A stretch of 43,205 bases of DNA. It comes from Bacteroidales bacterium UBA6428. GTDB taxonomy: Bacteria; Bacteroidota; Bacteroidia; Bacteroidales; UBA932. This document shows, one piece after another, positions 6,510-14,595 of this stretch (the first letter of the stretch is position 1; each line of letters opens with the position of its first letter). Below the pieces are notes generated by a model. It saw nothing but the letters and a program-made list of their open reading frames with translations, was not told the origin of the DNA and did no database searches. The stretch covers positions 1-43,205 of the forward strand of contig DJOW01000010.1 in the NCBI GenBank assembly GCA_002437305.1, written 5' to 3'. Made by a program: the position numbers and the translations under genes.

Positions 6510-8444
6510 ATGAAACACTTTACTTTACCAAAGTACGGTGGACTGATCGAGGAGACTCTGCCCAAGAGCATCCTCCATTCGTACGAGAAGATCTCCACCG
6601 AGATTTTTGATGACGCGACCATCGGCAGCGACCGCGTGGCCGACATCATTGTCAAGGCAATAAAGGATCACGGGAAAGCCGCGCTTCCCCGCCCGTTCAA
6701 ACTTGGCTTGACCACAGGGAAGACACCTGTTTCGCTCTACAACAACCTCACAAGGCAATTCAATGAGGGCAAGGTTTCCTTCGCCAATGTCGAGGTGTTC
6801 TCCATTGATGAATACTACCCTTGCGACCGGGATTCCAAACAAAGCCGCAACAGCAGGCTCCACGCGGAATTTCTGGATCAAGTTGATGTCAAAAAGGAGA
6901 ACATACATATTCCTGACGGATCGGTCCCCAAAGATCAGATTTCCGACTATTGTGCTGATTTTGATAAGATTGCAAGAGGCATAGACCTTTTGGTGATTGG
7001 TGTAGGAGAAGGCGGCCAGGTAGGATTCAACGAGGCAGGATCCACAGAGAAGAGCCTGACGCGTACCGTGCCTCTATCCTACCAATCGAGGAAAAGGCAG
7101 GCACATAACTTCAACGGAGACATCTCCGTCACCCCAAAGGCGGCGATAACAATGGGCATCGGGACAATGATGAGCGCCCGCAGAATTATCCTCATGGCAT
7201 GGGGCGAGGACAAGGCCGAGGTTGTAAGGAAAATCGTAGAAGACGATGCAAGCACATCCTGCCCTGCGTCTTTGCTTCAGGAGCACGACAACATCTCGTT
7301 TTACACCGACGAGATGTCCGCCTCACTTCTCACCAGGTCCGTCGCTCCCTGGATGGTGGGGCCTTGCGAATGGGCTCCGAAACTCATCCGCAAGGCTGTT
7401 GTCTGGCTTTGCCAGAGAGTCGGCAAGCCTATCCTCAAGCTCACGCAACAGGACTACCTGGAGAATTTCCTTGGAGAGCTGATCGAACTCTACGGACCGT
7501 ACGACAAGATCAACATTGACGTGTTCAATGAATTCCAGCACACCATCTCAGGATGGCCGGGAGGGAAACCCAACGCGGACGACACCACAAGACCGGTCAA
7601 GTCCACTCCATTTCCAAAGACGGTTCTCATCTTCTCCCCGCATCCGGACGATGACGTGATCTCGATGGGAGGCACATTCATCCGCCTTGTCCATCAAGGA
7701 CACAATGTTCACGTTGCCTATGAGACATCCGGAGACCTGGCAGTCCACGACGACGTCGTGCTTCAGCACATGGACGCGGCCTATCAGCTTGGTTTCGCGG
7801 ACAAGTTCGATGAGGTAAAGAGAATCATTGACTCCAAGAAGCCTGGAGAGCCAGAGCCAAAGGAGCTTCTCGCCATCAAGGCTGCCATCCGGCGCAGCGA
7901 GGCCCGCGGGGCCGACAGAAGCTTCGGTCTGGACGACAACACCAACGTGCACTTTCTCAACCTGCCGTTCTACGAATCAGGCGGAGTGACAAAATTCCCA
8001 CGCACCCAGAAAGACATTGACATCATAAAGGCCCTGATAGTCAAGATACATCCCGACCAGATCTACATGGCCGGTGACCTGGCCGATCCTCATGGCACGC
8101 ACAGGGTCTGCACCGAGGCTGCCCTTGAGGCGATTGAGCAGTTGAAGGAAGAGGGCGGCAGCTGGCTTAACGACACCACGATCTGGCTCTACAGAGGAGC
8201 GTGGATGGAGTGGGAGCTCTGGAGGGTGGACATGGCCGTCCCGCTCAGTCCCGGCGAACTCATCGAGAAGCGCCACGCCATCTTCCGCCACCTTTCCCAG
8301 AAGGACATCGTCCCGTTCCCGGGAGACGACCCAAGAGAGTTCTGGCAGAGGGCCGAAGAGCGCACGGAGAACACAGCAAGGCTTTACGATGAACTCGGAA
8401 TGGCTGAATATCAAGCCATCGAAGTCTTTCTAAGGTTAAAATAA
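6510..8444 (+). CDS. NagB-like (deaminase-fold) / PIG-L deacetylase fusion protein
   Basis: This 644-residue, two-domain protein is of a type found in Bacteroidota. Residues about 20-290 have the glucosamine-6-phosphate deaminase fold: LGLTTGKTPVSLYNNL for sugar phosphate binding and FSIDEYY with Asp100. The catalytic loop reads GVGEGGQVGFNE, so the Asp and His that start ring opening in true NagB (Asp138 and His140 of the neighbouring NagB) are Gly168 and Gln170 here. Residues about 365-644 are a LmbE/PIG-L-type deacetylase with an intact zinc motif HPDDD (378-382) and GDLADPHGTH later. The likely active part is therefore N-deacetylation of an N-acetylglucosamine derivative, with the first domain binding but perhaps not converting sugar phosphate. 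True nagB follows 19 bases downstream, supporting joint use of amino sugars. Confidence 0.85.
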   Translation: MKHFTLPKYGGLIEETLPKSILHSYEKISTEIFDDATIGSDRVADIIVKAIKDHGKAALPRPFKLGLTTGKTPVSLYNNLTRQFNEGKVSFANVEVFSIDEYYPCDRDSKQSRNSRLHAEFLDQVDVKKENIHIPDGSVPKDQISDYCADFDKIARGIDLLVIGVGEGGQVGFNEAGSTEKSLTRTVPLSYQSRKRQAHNFNGDISVTPKAAITMGIGTMMSARRIILMAWGEDKAEVVRKIVEDDASTSCPASLLQEHDNISFYTDEMSASLLTRSVAPWMVGPCEWAPKLIRKAVVWLCQRVGKPILKLTQQDYLENFLGELIELYGPYDKINIDVFNEFQHTISGWPGGKPNADDTTRPVKSTPFPKTVLIFSPHPDDDVISMGGTFIRLVHQGHNVHVAYETSGDLAVHDDVVLQHMDAAYQLGFADKFDEVKRIIDSKKPGEPEPKELLAIKAAIRRSEARGADRSFGLDDNTNVHFLNLPFYESGGVTKFPRTQKDIDIIKALIVKIHPDQIYMAGDLADPHGTHRVCTEAALEAIEQLKEEGGSWLNDTTIWLYRGAWMEWELWRVDMAVPLSPGELIEKRHAIFRHLSQKDIVPFPGDDPREFWQRAEERTENTARLYDELGMAEYQAIEVFLRLK

Positions 8445-8463
8445 CATCTTAAACGAATATCAC

Positions 8464-9249
8464 ATGAAAGTAATCATCAGAGACACAAGGAAGGAAGGCT
8501 CCCTCTGGGCCGCACGCCACATCGCGGCAGCCATCAAGACGAAAGCTGACAAGCCGTTCGTTCTTGGACTGCCTACCGGCTCGACTCCACTGGAGACCTA
8601 CGCCGAACTCGCAAGAATGTGCGCCGCCGGAGAAATCTCATTCAAGAACGTCATAACTTTCAACATGGATGAATATGTCGGGATCCCAGAGAACCATCCT
8701 GAGAGCTACCACAGCTTCATGCACAAGAACCTTTTCGACAAGATCGACATCCCGGCCGGCAACATCCACATACTCAACGGCAATGCCGCAGATCTTGACA
8801 AAGAGTGCGAGGACTACGAGAAAGCGATAGTAGAGGCTGGCGGGATCGATCTGTTCCTCGGCGGAGTCGGCGAGGACGGCCATCTGGCCTTCAACGAGCC
8901 TTTCTCTTCCATCAACTCAAGGACCAGGGTCGTGACCCTGACCCAGGACACAATCGAAGTCAACTCTCGTTTCTTCGGTGGAGATGTCAACTTGGTTCCT
9001 AAGCGGGCAATGTCCGTGGGTGTCGCCACCGTCTGCGGAGCCAAAGAGGTCCTCATCCTCGCTTTCGGAAGCAAGAAAGCCAGAGTTGTCAGTCAGGCCA
9101 TCGAGGGATCAGTCAGCCACTACGTCACCCTTTCCGCACTTCAACTGCATGAGAACGGAACCGTTGTGCTTGACGAACCAGCTGCCGGTGAGCTCAAAGT
9201 CAACTCCTACCGCTATTTCAAGGCTGTCGAAGCCGCCGAGAGCAAATAG
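8464..9249 (+). CDS. nagB: Glucosamine-6-phosphate deaminase
   Basis: This 261-residue enzyme converts glucosamine 6-phosphate to fructose 6-phosphate and ammonia, feeding amino sugars into glycolysis. LGLPTGSTPLETY is the phosphate loop. The catalytic set is complete: Asp69 in NMDEY, Asp138 and His140 in GVGEDGHLAFNEP, and Glu145, matching Asp72, Asp141, His143 and Glu148 of the E. coli enzyme. It lies 19 bases after the NagB-like/PIG-L fusion and probably shares its transcript. A hairpin at 9292-9322 ends the unit. Confidence 0.95.
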   Translation: MKVIIRDTRKEGSLWAARHIAAAIKTKADKPFVLGLPTGSTPLETYAELARMCAAGEISFKNVITFNMDEYVGIPENHPESYHSFMHKNLFDKIDIPAGNIHILNGNAADLDKECEDYEKAIVEAGGIDLFLGGVGEDGHLAFNEPFSSINSRTRVVTLTQDTIEVNSRFFGGDVNLVPKRAMSVGVATVCGAKEVLILAFGSKKARVVSQAIEGSVSHYVTLSALQLHENGTVVLDEPAAGELKVNSYRYFKAVEAAESK

Positions 9250-9291
9250 AGCGTGGAGATCAACAATCTGTAAATCAAAGCAATGCGCTAG

Positions 9292-9329
9292 TGTACTCCT
9301 ACCCGGAACAGGTAGGAGTACATCTATTT
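9292..9329 (+). terminator. Probable terminator after nagB
   Basis: TGTACTCCTACC (9292-9303) and GGTAGGAGTACA (9311-9322) form a perfect 12-bp hairpin with a 7-nt loop, followed by TCTATTTA. The T-run is weak. Confidence 0.6.
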
Positions 9330-9539
9330 AAAAGCCAATCCTTCAACATGTTATCCTCCACGGTTGCCACAACGTGCGGTGACTAAGGACGCGGAGCAGC
9401 CCCCCTCTTATTTCAATCGAGCCGTGCGCGTATCGATCAAGCCATCGTGGAGACGCTTGCCACTGGACAGGGAAGCCGCCTCACCCACCGGCGGTTCAGC
9501 TATCATGAGATTTTCCCGGCAACGACCAGGCCGTTTTTT
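9323..9539. other. Non-coding stretch between nagB and the purL promoter
   Basis: The frame of purL stays open through this stretch, but the translation does not resemble PurL and the purL promoter lies downstream of it. I see no RNA gene or repeat family member. Short G+C-rich inverted pieces such as GCCGCC/GGCGGT occur near 9475-9495. A weak 4-bp stem followed by a long T-run ends at 9542 and overlaps the -33 element of the next promoter. Confidence 0.4.
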
Positions 9540-9571
9540 TTTGTTTATGTGGGTCGAAAAAGCTAACTTTG
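9540..9571 (+). promoter_or_regulatory. Promoter of purL
   Basis: TTTG (9540-9543), exactly 20 bases, then TAACTTTG (9564-9571): a full consensus Bacteroidota promoter. It places the transcription start about 20-25 bases before the ATG at 9598 and excludes the longer frame that begins at 9364. Confidence 0.85.
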
Positions 9572-9597
9572 CAATAGACAATAAAGAACTTGCAAAG

Positions 9598-12500
9598 ATG
9601 TCCAATTACCGCATTTTCGTGGAGAAACACCCGGAGTTCCAGGTGGAGGCGAAAAGTCTTCTTGGGGAACTCAACGAGAACCTGCAGCTGGAGCTGAAAA
9701 CGCTTCGGCTGCTTAATGTTTATGACCTTTTCGGATTCACGCCGGAACTTCTGGAGAAGAGCCGCTACAGTGTCTTCGGAGAGATTGTGACCGACTCTGT
9801 CACAGATTCGATAGACCTGGACGGAGCGAAGTACATCGCCGTGGAGTACCTGCCGGGACAGTTCGACCAGAGAGCGGCCTCGGCTGTGGATTGCGTTCAC
9901 CTGATCGAGCCATCGGCACAGATCAGCATCAAGAGCTCCAAACTGCTGATCGTTGACACAGACGCCTCCGAGGAGACACTAGAGAAGATCCGCCACTACT
10001 ACATAAATCCTGTGGAGTCCCGCACTAAAGACCTCAGCAAACTCGCTGACACGGAGCACGCCGCTGTCAAACCGGTTCCGGTGCTGGAAGGATTCAGGAA
10101 TATGTGCGGGGACGACCTGAAGGCATATTGCAAGAAGATGGGTCTGGCGATGAACGCCGATGACCTCGCCGAGGTTGTCAGGTACTTCACCGATGAGGGC
10201 AGGGACCCGAACGAGACCGAACTCAGGATTCTGGACACCTACTGGAGTGACCATTGCCGCCACACGACCTTCACAACGGAGCTGGAAAGCATTGATGTCG
10301 AGGACTCCTTCATCAAGGAGGACATTGACGGCACGATGAGCCTGTACATGAAGATGCGCGCGGAGACCGGACGCGACAAGAAGGGGCTGAACCTCATGGA
10401 CATGGCCACGATAGGCGCGAAGTACCTCAGGAAGCACGGACTGCTGGATGACATGGAGGTCAGCGAGGAGAACAACGCGTGCAGCATATTCATTGACGTG
10501 GATGTCGACGGAGAGACAGAGAGATGGCTGCTGATGTTCAAGAACGAGACCCACAACCACCCTACGGAGATCGAGCCGTTCGGGGGAGCGGCAACCTGCC
10601 TGGGAGGAGCGATCAGAGATCCGCTTTCCGGCCGCTCATACGTCTATCAGGCGATGCGCGTCACCGGAGCTGGAGACATCTACAAGCCTGTCAGCGAGAC
10701 ACTTCCCGGTAAACTCCCGCAAAAGGTCATCACCAGGAAGGCTGCGCATGGATACTCATCCTACGGCAACCAGATCGGTCTGGCGACTACCCATGTCCGT
10801 GAGATCTACCACGAGGGCTACACCGCCAAGAGAATGGAGGTCGGTGCCGTGGTCGGAGCGGTAAAGGCAGAGAATGTCAGAAGGGAAAGCCCAAAGGCCG
10901 GAGACGTGGTGCTGATGATCGGAGGCCGCACCGGCCGTGACGGAATCGGAGGAGCGACCGGCTCGTCCAAAGAACACACTGAGGAGTCCCTTGAGACTTG
11001 CGGAAGCGAGGTCCAGAAGGGTAACGCTCCGGAGGAGAGAAAGTTGGAGAGACTTTTCAGAAGGCCGGAGGTCACGAGACTGATAAAGAAATCAAACGAC
11101 TTCGGAGCCGGTGGAGTGAGTGTCGCCATCGGTGAGCTTGCCGACGGGCTGGACATCTACCTCGACCGTGTTCCGGTCAAATACAGCGGAATGAACTCCA
11201 CGGAGCTGGCCATCAGCGAGTCACAGGAAAGGATGGCAGTTGTTGTGGAGGCCAAAGACGAGGAAGAATTCAAGAAGCATTGCCATTCAGAGAATATAGA
11301 GGTGACTCACGTCGCCGAGATCACCGACACCGCCAGAATGAGAATGTTCTACGGGGACAAGGCAGTCGTGGACCTGAGCCGCGCGTTCATAGACAGCGCC
11401 GGAGCGAAACATTATTCAAAGGCCACGGTCGGAGCGGTCGAGGACAGGGATCCGTTCTTTCGTGATGTGCCTGGCAAGAATCTGAAAGAAAGGATGTTCG
11501 CCAACCTGCAGGATCCGAACGTGACCTGTCAGAAAGGTCTCATAGAGATGTTCGACTCCACCATCGGCCGCTCAACCGTGCTGATGCCGTTCGGAGGAGA
11601 GCTACAGGCTACCGAAACGCAGGTCTCCGTTCAGAAACTGCCTGTCAATGGTTACACTGACACAGCCAGCATGATGGCGTTCGGCTTCAACCCGGATCTC
11701 TGCGAATGGAGCCCTTACCACGGTGCGGCATATTCATTCATCGAGGCTTGCAGCAAGGTTGTGGCCGCAGGCGGACATTGGGAGACAATGAGATTCTCCT
11801 GTCAGGAATATTTCGAGAGGATGACCGCCGACCCGAAAGTGTGGGGCAAGCCGACCGCCGCCCTGCTCGGAGCGCTGAAGATGCAGAAGGAACTCGGACT
11901 TGCCTCAATAGGTGGCAAGGACTCCATGAGCGGATCATTCGAGACAGAGGATGGCAAGACAATCCATGTTCCGCCGACCCTCATCGCGTTCGGAATCACA
12001 ACGGTAAAGGCCGACAATGTGATCTCTCCGGAACTCAAATGGGAGGGAGACCGCCTATACCTCGTGAAACACACACCGCTCGCGAACAAAATGCCTGACA
12101 CAGAGCAGCTCAAGAGGAATTGGAATTATATTCAGGAACAGATCGGCGAGGGTACGATCGTGGCCGGCTGGGCCGTTGGATTCGGCGGAGTCGCGGAGGC
12201 GCTCTGCAAGATGAGTTTCGGCAACGCTTTCGGCTTCGACGTGAACCTTTCAGAGGACGACTTGTTCAATCTGAACTACGGTTCGATCGTGGTTGAGACC
12301 GATGGCAGCGCGCTTGATTTCGAGAACGCCATTGAGATTGGCTCCGTCACCTCCGGAGAGGACGGCAATGTCCGCGTCAACGGAACGAAACTGTCCATCT
12401 TCGAGTTGATGGATTTCAACGCGTCGCTCTTCGAGAAGGTCTATCCAGTTGTCAGCAAGCCTGATTTCAAGAGGCTGGCACCTAAGGGAATAGAGGGTGT

Positions 12501-13356
12501 CAAGCCGTTCAAGGCAAGAAAGGTGGACCTTGAATACAAGGGACCACGGGTCGATGATGTCATCGCCTATCTTCCTGTCTTTCCTGGCACCAACTGTGAC
12601 TACGACTCCGCGAAGGCGTTCCGCAAGGCGGGCGCCGACATACGCACGTCCGTGTTCCGCAATCTCACAGACAAGGATGTGTTCGAGTCGATAGCGGAGA
12701 TGAAGAAGAACATCGACAACTGCCATATTCTGATGCTCAGCGGTGGATTCTCCGCCGGTGACGAGCCGGACGGGAGTGGCAAGTTCATCGCGAACGTACT
12801 GAACAACAAGGACATCGCGGAGGCCATCGAGGGGCTTCTTTCACGCGGCGGTCTGATTCTTGGAATATGCAACGGCTTCCAGGCGCTTGTGAAGTCGGGT
12901 CTGCTGCCTTACGGAAAACTCGGCAAGGTGACCAAAGACTCTCCTACCCTGTTCCGCAACGACATCAACAGACATATCTCGCAGATGGTGACAACCCGTG
13001 TCGCCTCAACCAACTCGCCTTGGCTCAAGGGGATGACGATCGGTGATGAATATGCGATCCCGGTGAGCCACGGTGAGGGCAAGTTTGTGGTGAGCGAGGA
13101 GCTGGCCCGCGAGTTGTTCGCCAACGGCCAGGTGGCGTTCCAGTACGTTGATCCGCTGACGGACGAGCCTACTATGGAGTCGCCTTACAATCCGAACGGT
13201 TCTTACTACGCCATCGAGGGCATCATCAGCCGCGATGGTCAGATTCTTGGCAAGATGGGTCACAGCGAGAGGTACGAGAGGAATCTGTTGAAGAACATCG
13301 AGGCCGACCTTGAGCAGCCGCTGTTCGAGAATGCTGTCAGGTATTTTATCGGATAG
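9598..13356 (+). CDS. purL: Phosphoribosylformylglycinamidine synthase (single-chain PurL)
   Basis: This 1252-residue enzyme makes FGAM from FGAR, ATP and glutamine in purine synthesis. It is the large single-chain form. An N-terminal PurS-like region (about 1-150) is followed by two AIR-synthase-like halves, with KNETHNHPTEIEPFGGAAT and GGRTGRDGIGGATGSS in the first and IGGKDSMSGSF in the second. A C-terminal class I glutaminase has LSGGFSAGDEPDGSGKF, the nucleophile Cys in GICNGFQAL, and His/Glu in VSHGEGKF. The start at 9598 gives MSNYRIFVEK and sits just after a perfect promoter. The upstream extension of the frame is in untranscribed DNA. purC follows after 423 bases filled by palindromic modules. 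Confidence 0.96.
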   Translation: MSNYRIFVEKHPEFQVEAKSLLGELNENLQLELKTLRLLNVYDLFGFTPELLEKSRYSVFGEIVTDSVTDSIDLDGAKYIAVEYLPGQFDQRAASAVDCVHLIEPSAQISIKSSKLLIVDTDASEETLEKIRHYYINPVESRTKDLSKLADTEHAAVKPVPVLEGFRNMCGDDLKAYCKKMGLAMNADDLAEVVRYFTDEGRDPNETELRILDTYWSDHCRHTTFTTELESIDVEDSFIKEDIDGTMSLYMKMRAETGRDKKGLNLMDMATIGAKYLRKHGLLDDMEVSEENNACSIFIDVDVDGETERWLLMFKNETHNHPTEIEPFGGAATCLGGAIRDPLSGRSYVYQAMRVTGAGDIYKPVSETLPGKLPQKVITRKAAHGYSSYGNQIGLATTHVREIYHEGYTAKRMEVGAVVGAVKAENVRRESPKAGDVVLMIGGRTGRDGIGGATGSSKEHTEESLETCGSEVQKGNAPEERKLERLFRRPEVTRLIKKSNDFGAGGVSVAIGELADGLDIYLDRVPVKYSGMNSTELAISESQERMAVVVEAKDEEEFKKHCHSENIEVTHVAEITDTARMRMFYGDKAVVDLSRAFIDSAGAKHYSKATVGAVEDRDPFFRDVPGKNLKERMFANLQDPNVTCQKGLIEMFDSTIGRSTVLMPFGGELQATETQVSVQKLPVNGYTDTASMMAFGFNPDLCEWSPYHGAAYSFIEACSKVVAAGGHWETMRFSCQEYFERMTADPKVWGKPTAALLGALKMQKELGLASIGGKDSMSGSFETEDGKTIHVPPTLIAFGITTVKADNVISPELKWEGDRLYLVKHTPLANKMPDTEQLKRNWNYIQEQIGEGTIVAGWAVGFGGVAEALCKMSFGNAFGFDVNLSEDDLFNLNYGSIVVETDGSALDFENAIEIGSVTSGEDGNVRVNGTKLSIFELMDFNASLFEKVYPVVSKPDFKRLAPKGIEGVKPFKARKVDLEYKGPRVDDVIAYLPVFPGTNCDYDSAKAFRKAGADIRTSVFRNLTDKDVFESIAEMKKNIDNCHILMLSGGFSAGDEPDGSGKFIANVLNNKDIAEAIEGLLSRGGLILGICNGFQALVKSGLLPYGKLGKVTKDSPTLFRNDINRHISQMVTTRVASTNSPWLKGMTIGDEYAIPVSHGEGKFVVSEELARELFANGQVAFQYVDPLTDEPTMESPYNPNGSYYAIEGIISRDGQILGKMGHSERYERNLLKNIEADLEQPLFENAVRYFIG

Positions 13357-13363
13357 ATTTCGT

Positions 13364-13462
13364 GTTCTGTCGTTGTGGCCAGGTGCCACCATGGTTCCCT
13401 ACGCTTCGCGCCCTATCCGGGTGAATGGGAGCCACAGTGGCACCTGACCACCGCGGCAGAAC
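13364..13462. repeat. Palindromic module 1 (shared 27-nt core, private arms)
   Basis: A 36-nt left arm (13364-13399) and a 36-nt right arm (13427-13462) are complementary at about 29 positions, several of the rest being G-T, including GGTGCCAC/GTGGCACC. They enclose a 27-nt core (13400-13426) containing CGCTTCGCGCCCTATCCGGG. The core recurs in modules 2 and 3; the arms do not. It starts 8 bases after the purL stop. Confidence 0.8.
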
Positions 13463-13470
13463 AGCCGCTG

Positions 13471-13497
13471 GTCACTGAGTTTGTCGAAGTGACAATT
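13471..13497. repeat. 27-nt linker repeat, copy 1
   Basis: The sequence begins GTCACTGAGTTTGTCGAAG and ends GTGACAATT, and matches copy 2 (13619-13645) except for two adjacent bases. It has its own short inverted ends, GTCACT and AGTGAC. Its reverse complement contains CTTCGACAAACTCAGTGAC, related to the 71-bp repeat near 40855. Confidence 0.7.
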
Positions 13498-13516
13498 GTT
13501 GAATAGTATCATTTAG

Positions 13517-13605
13517 GCCTTGGCGGTAAAGCTCCACCACCGCTCCCTACGCTTCGCGCCCTGTCCGGGTGAATGGCCGCAGCGGTGGAGTTTTACCGCC
13601 AAGGC
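13517..13605. repeat. Palindromic module 2 (shared core, private arms)
   Basis: A left arm of 31 nt (13517-13547, with CCTTGGCGGTAAA and CTCCACC) is complementary at 26 positions to the right arm (13575-13605). The 27-nt core (13548-13574) differs from that of module 1 at one base (CCCTGTCC instead of CCCTATCC). The arms share no obvious sequence with modules 1 or 3. Confidence 0.8.
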
Positions 13606-13618
13606 AGGGCAACAACCT

Positions 13619-13645
13619 GTCACTGAACTTGTCGAAGTGACAATT
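13619..13645. repeat. 27-nt linker repeat, copy 2
   Basis: Same unit as 13471-13497, with AACTT in place of AGTTT. It lies between modules 2 and 3, as copy 1 lies between modules 1 and 2. Confidence 0.7.
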
Positions 13646-13657
13646 AGTGCACGAAGA

Positions 13658-13740
13658 GCGGTTGCTGAATATGGCTTTGGCGACCCTTTACCCGGACAGG
13701 GCGCGAAGCGTCGGCCGCCAAAGTCATATTCAGCAATAGC
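13658..13740. repeat. Palindromic module 3 (core inverted, private arms)
   Basis: A left arm of 28 nt (13658-13685, with TTGCTGAATATG and CTTTGGCG) is complementary at 24 positions to the right arm (13713-13740). The core (13686-13712) is the same as in module 2 but in reverse orientation, with changed end bases. The next gene, purC, starts 39 bases later. Confidence 0.8.
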
Positions 13741-13779
13741 GCCACAACGGAAAGACATACAGACGGAAAAAACACTACA

Positions 13780-14496
13780 ATGGAAAAGAGGAATATAATA
13801 CACGATGGAGTGTCCATCAAGATTTTCGAGACGGATGATCCCCAGAAGGTGATCATTCACTTCACGGATGACATCACGGCTTTCAACAAGATCAAGAAGG
13901 CGGTGATCAAGGACAAGGGGCTGTACTGCAACGGGATCTCGTGCGAGATCTCCAGACTGCTGCAGAAAGGTGGAGTGCCGACCCATTTCATTGAGCAGAT
14001 CTCTGACACTGAGCAACTTTGCTGGAAGTCAAAAGTGATTCCGATGGAGGTGATCGTGCGGAATGTGATCGCGGGGTCGATGGCCCAGAGGCTGGGACTG
14101 GAGGAAGGGATCGTGCCGAAGGAACCGGTCTACGACCTCTGCTACAAATCAGACATTCTCTGCGACCCGATCATCAACGACTACCACGCCGTGGCCCTCG
14201 GCCTTGTCAGCAAGGAAGAACTTGAGCGGATATATTCATTGACAAAACAGATCAACGACATCCTGACGCCGGTGTTCAAGGAGATCGGCATCACGCTGGT
14301 GGACTTCAAGATCGAGTTCGGCCACCTGCCGGACGGGCGGCTCGTGATGAGCGACGACATCACCCCCGACAGCGCCCGTTTCTGGGACATCGCAACAGGC
14401 ACCCGCCTCGACAAGGACCGATTCCGCAAGGACTACGGCCACATCGGAGACGCCTACAAGACAGTGTTCGAAAGACTGACCGGCAGGAAGTCCTGA
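13780..14496 (+). CDS. purC: Phosphoribosylaminoimidazole-succinocarboxamide synthase (SAICAR synthase)
   Basis: This 238-residue enzyme joins aspartate to CAIR using ATP in purine synthesis. Its length is normal and the family segments are clear: DDITAFNKIKKAVIKDKG, then VIVRNVIAGSMAQRLGLEEG, then TLVDFKIEFGHLPDGRLVMSDDITPDSARFW split by normal spacing. It lies on the same strand as purL, so the two may be co-transcribed through the palindromic modules. No consensus promoter is seen directly in front of purC, so the modules could influence read-through from purL. Confidence 0.95.
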   Translation: MEKRNIIHDGVSIKIFETDDPQKVIIHFTDDITAFNKIKKAVIKDKGLYCNGISCEISRLLQKGGVPTHFIEQISDTEQLCWKSKVIPMEVIVRNVIAGSMAQRLGLEEGIVPKEPVYDLCYKSDILCDPIINDYHAVALGLVSKEELERIYSLTKQINDILTPVFKEIGITLVDFKIEFGHLPDGRLVMSDDITPDSARFWDIATGTRLDKDRFRKDYGHIGDAYKTVFERLTGRKS

Positions 14497-14513
14497 TTAT
14501 GTAAAGGCAGTAA

Positions 14514-14550
14514 TTCAGATGAATATCCAGTGAAATTCATCTGAAAATTT
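14514..14550 (+). terminator. Probable terminator after purC
   Basis: TTCAGATGAAT (14514-14524) and ATTCATCTGAA (14535-14545) form a perfect 11-bp hairpin followed by AATTT. The T-run is short. Confidence 0.5.
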
Positions 14551-14595
14551 CGGAGATATTCTGCAATAATCAGTATATTTACAATCCCATAAGAA

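Noticed and set aside
9323..9545. Purine riboswitch in front of purL
   Set aside because: The consensus promoter lies downstream of this stretch, so it would not be in the purL transcript; no aptamer-like conserved core was recognised.
9364..9597. N-terminal extension of purL
   Set aside because: It lies upstream of a perfect promoter (9540-9571), and the extra residues do not resemble PurL; the start at 9598 matches the family.
13364..13740. Integron attC sites or ordinary terminators
   Set aside because: No integrase gene is present, the conserved part is the loop core rather than the ends, and no T-runs follow the stems.
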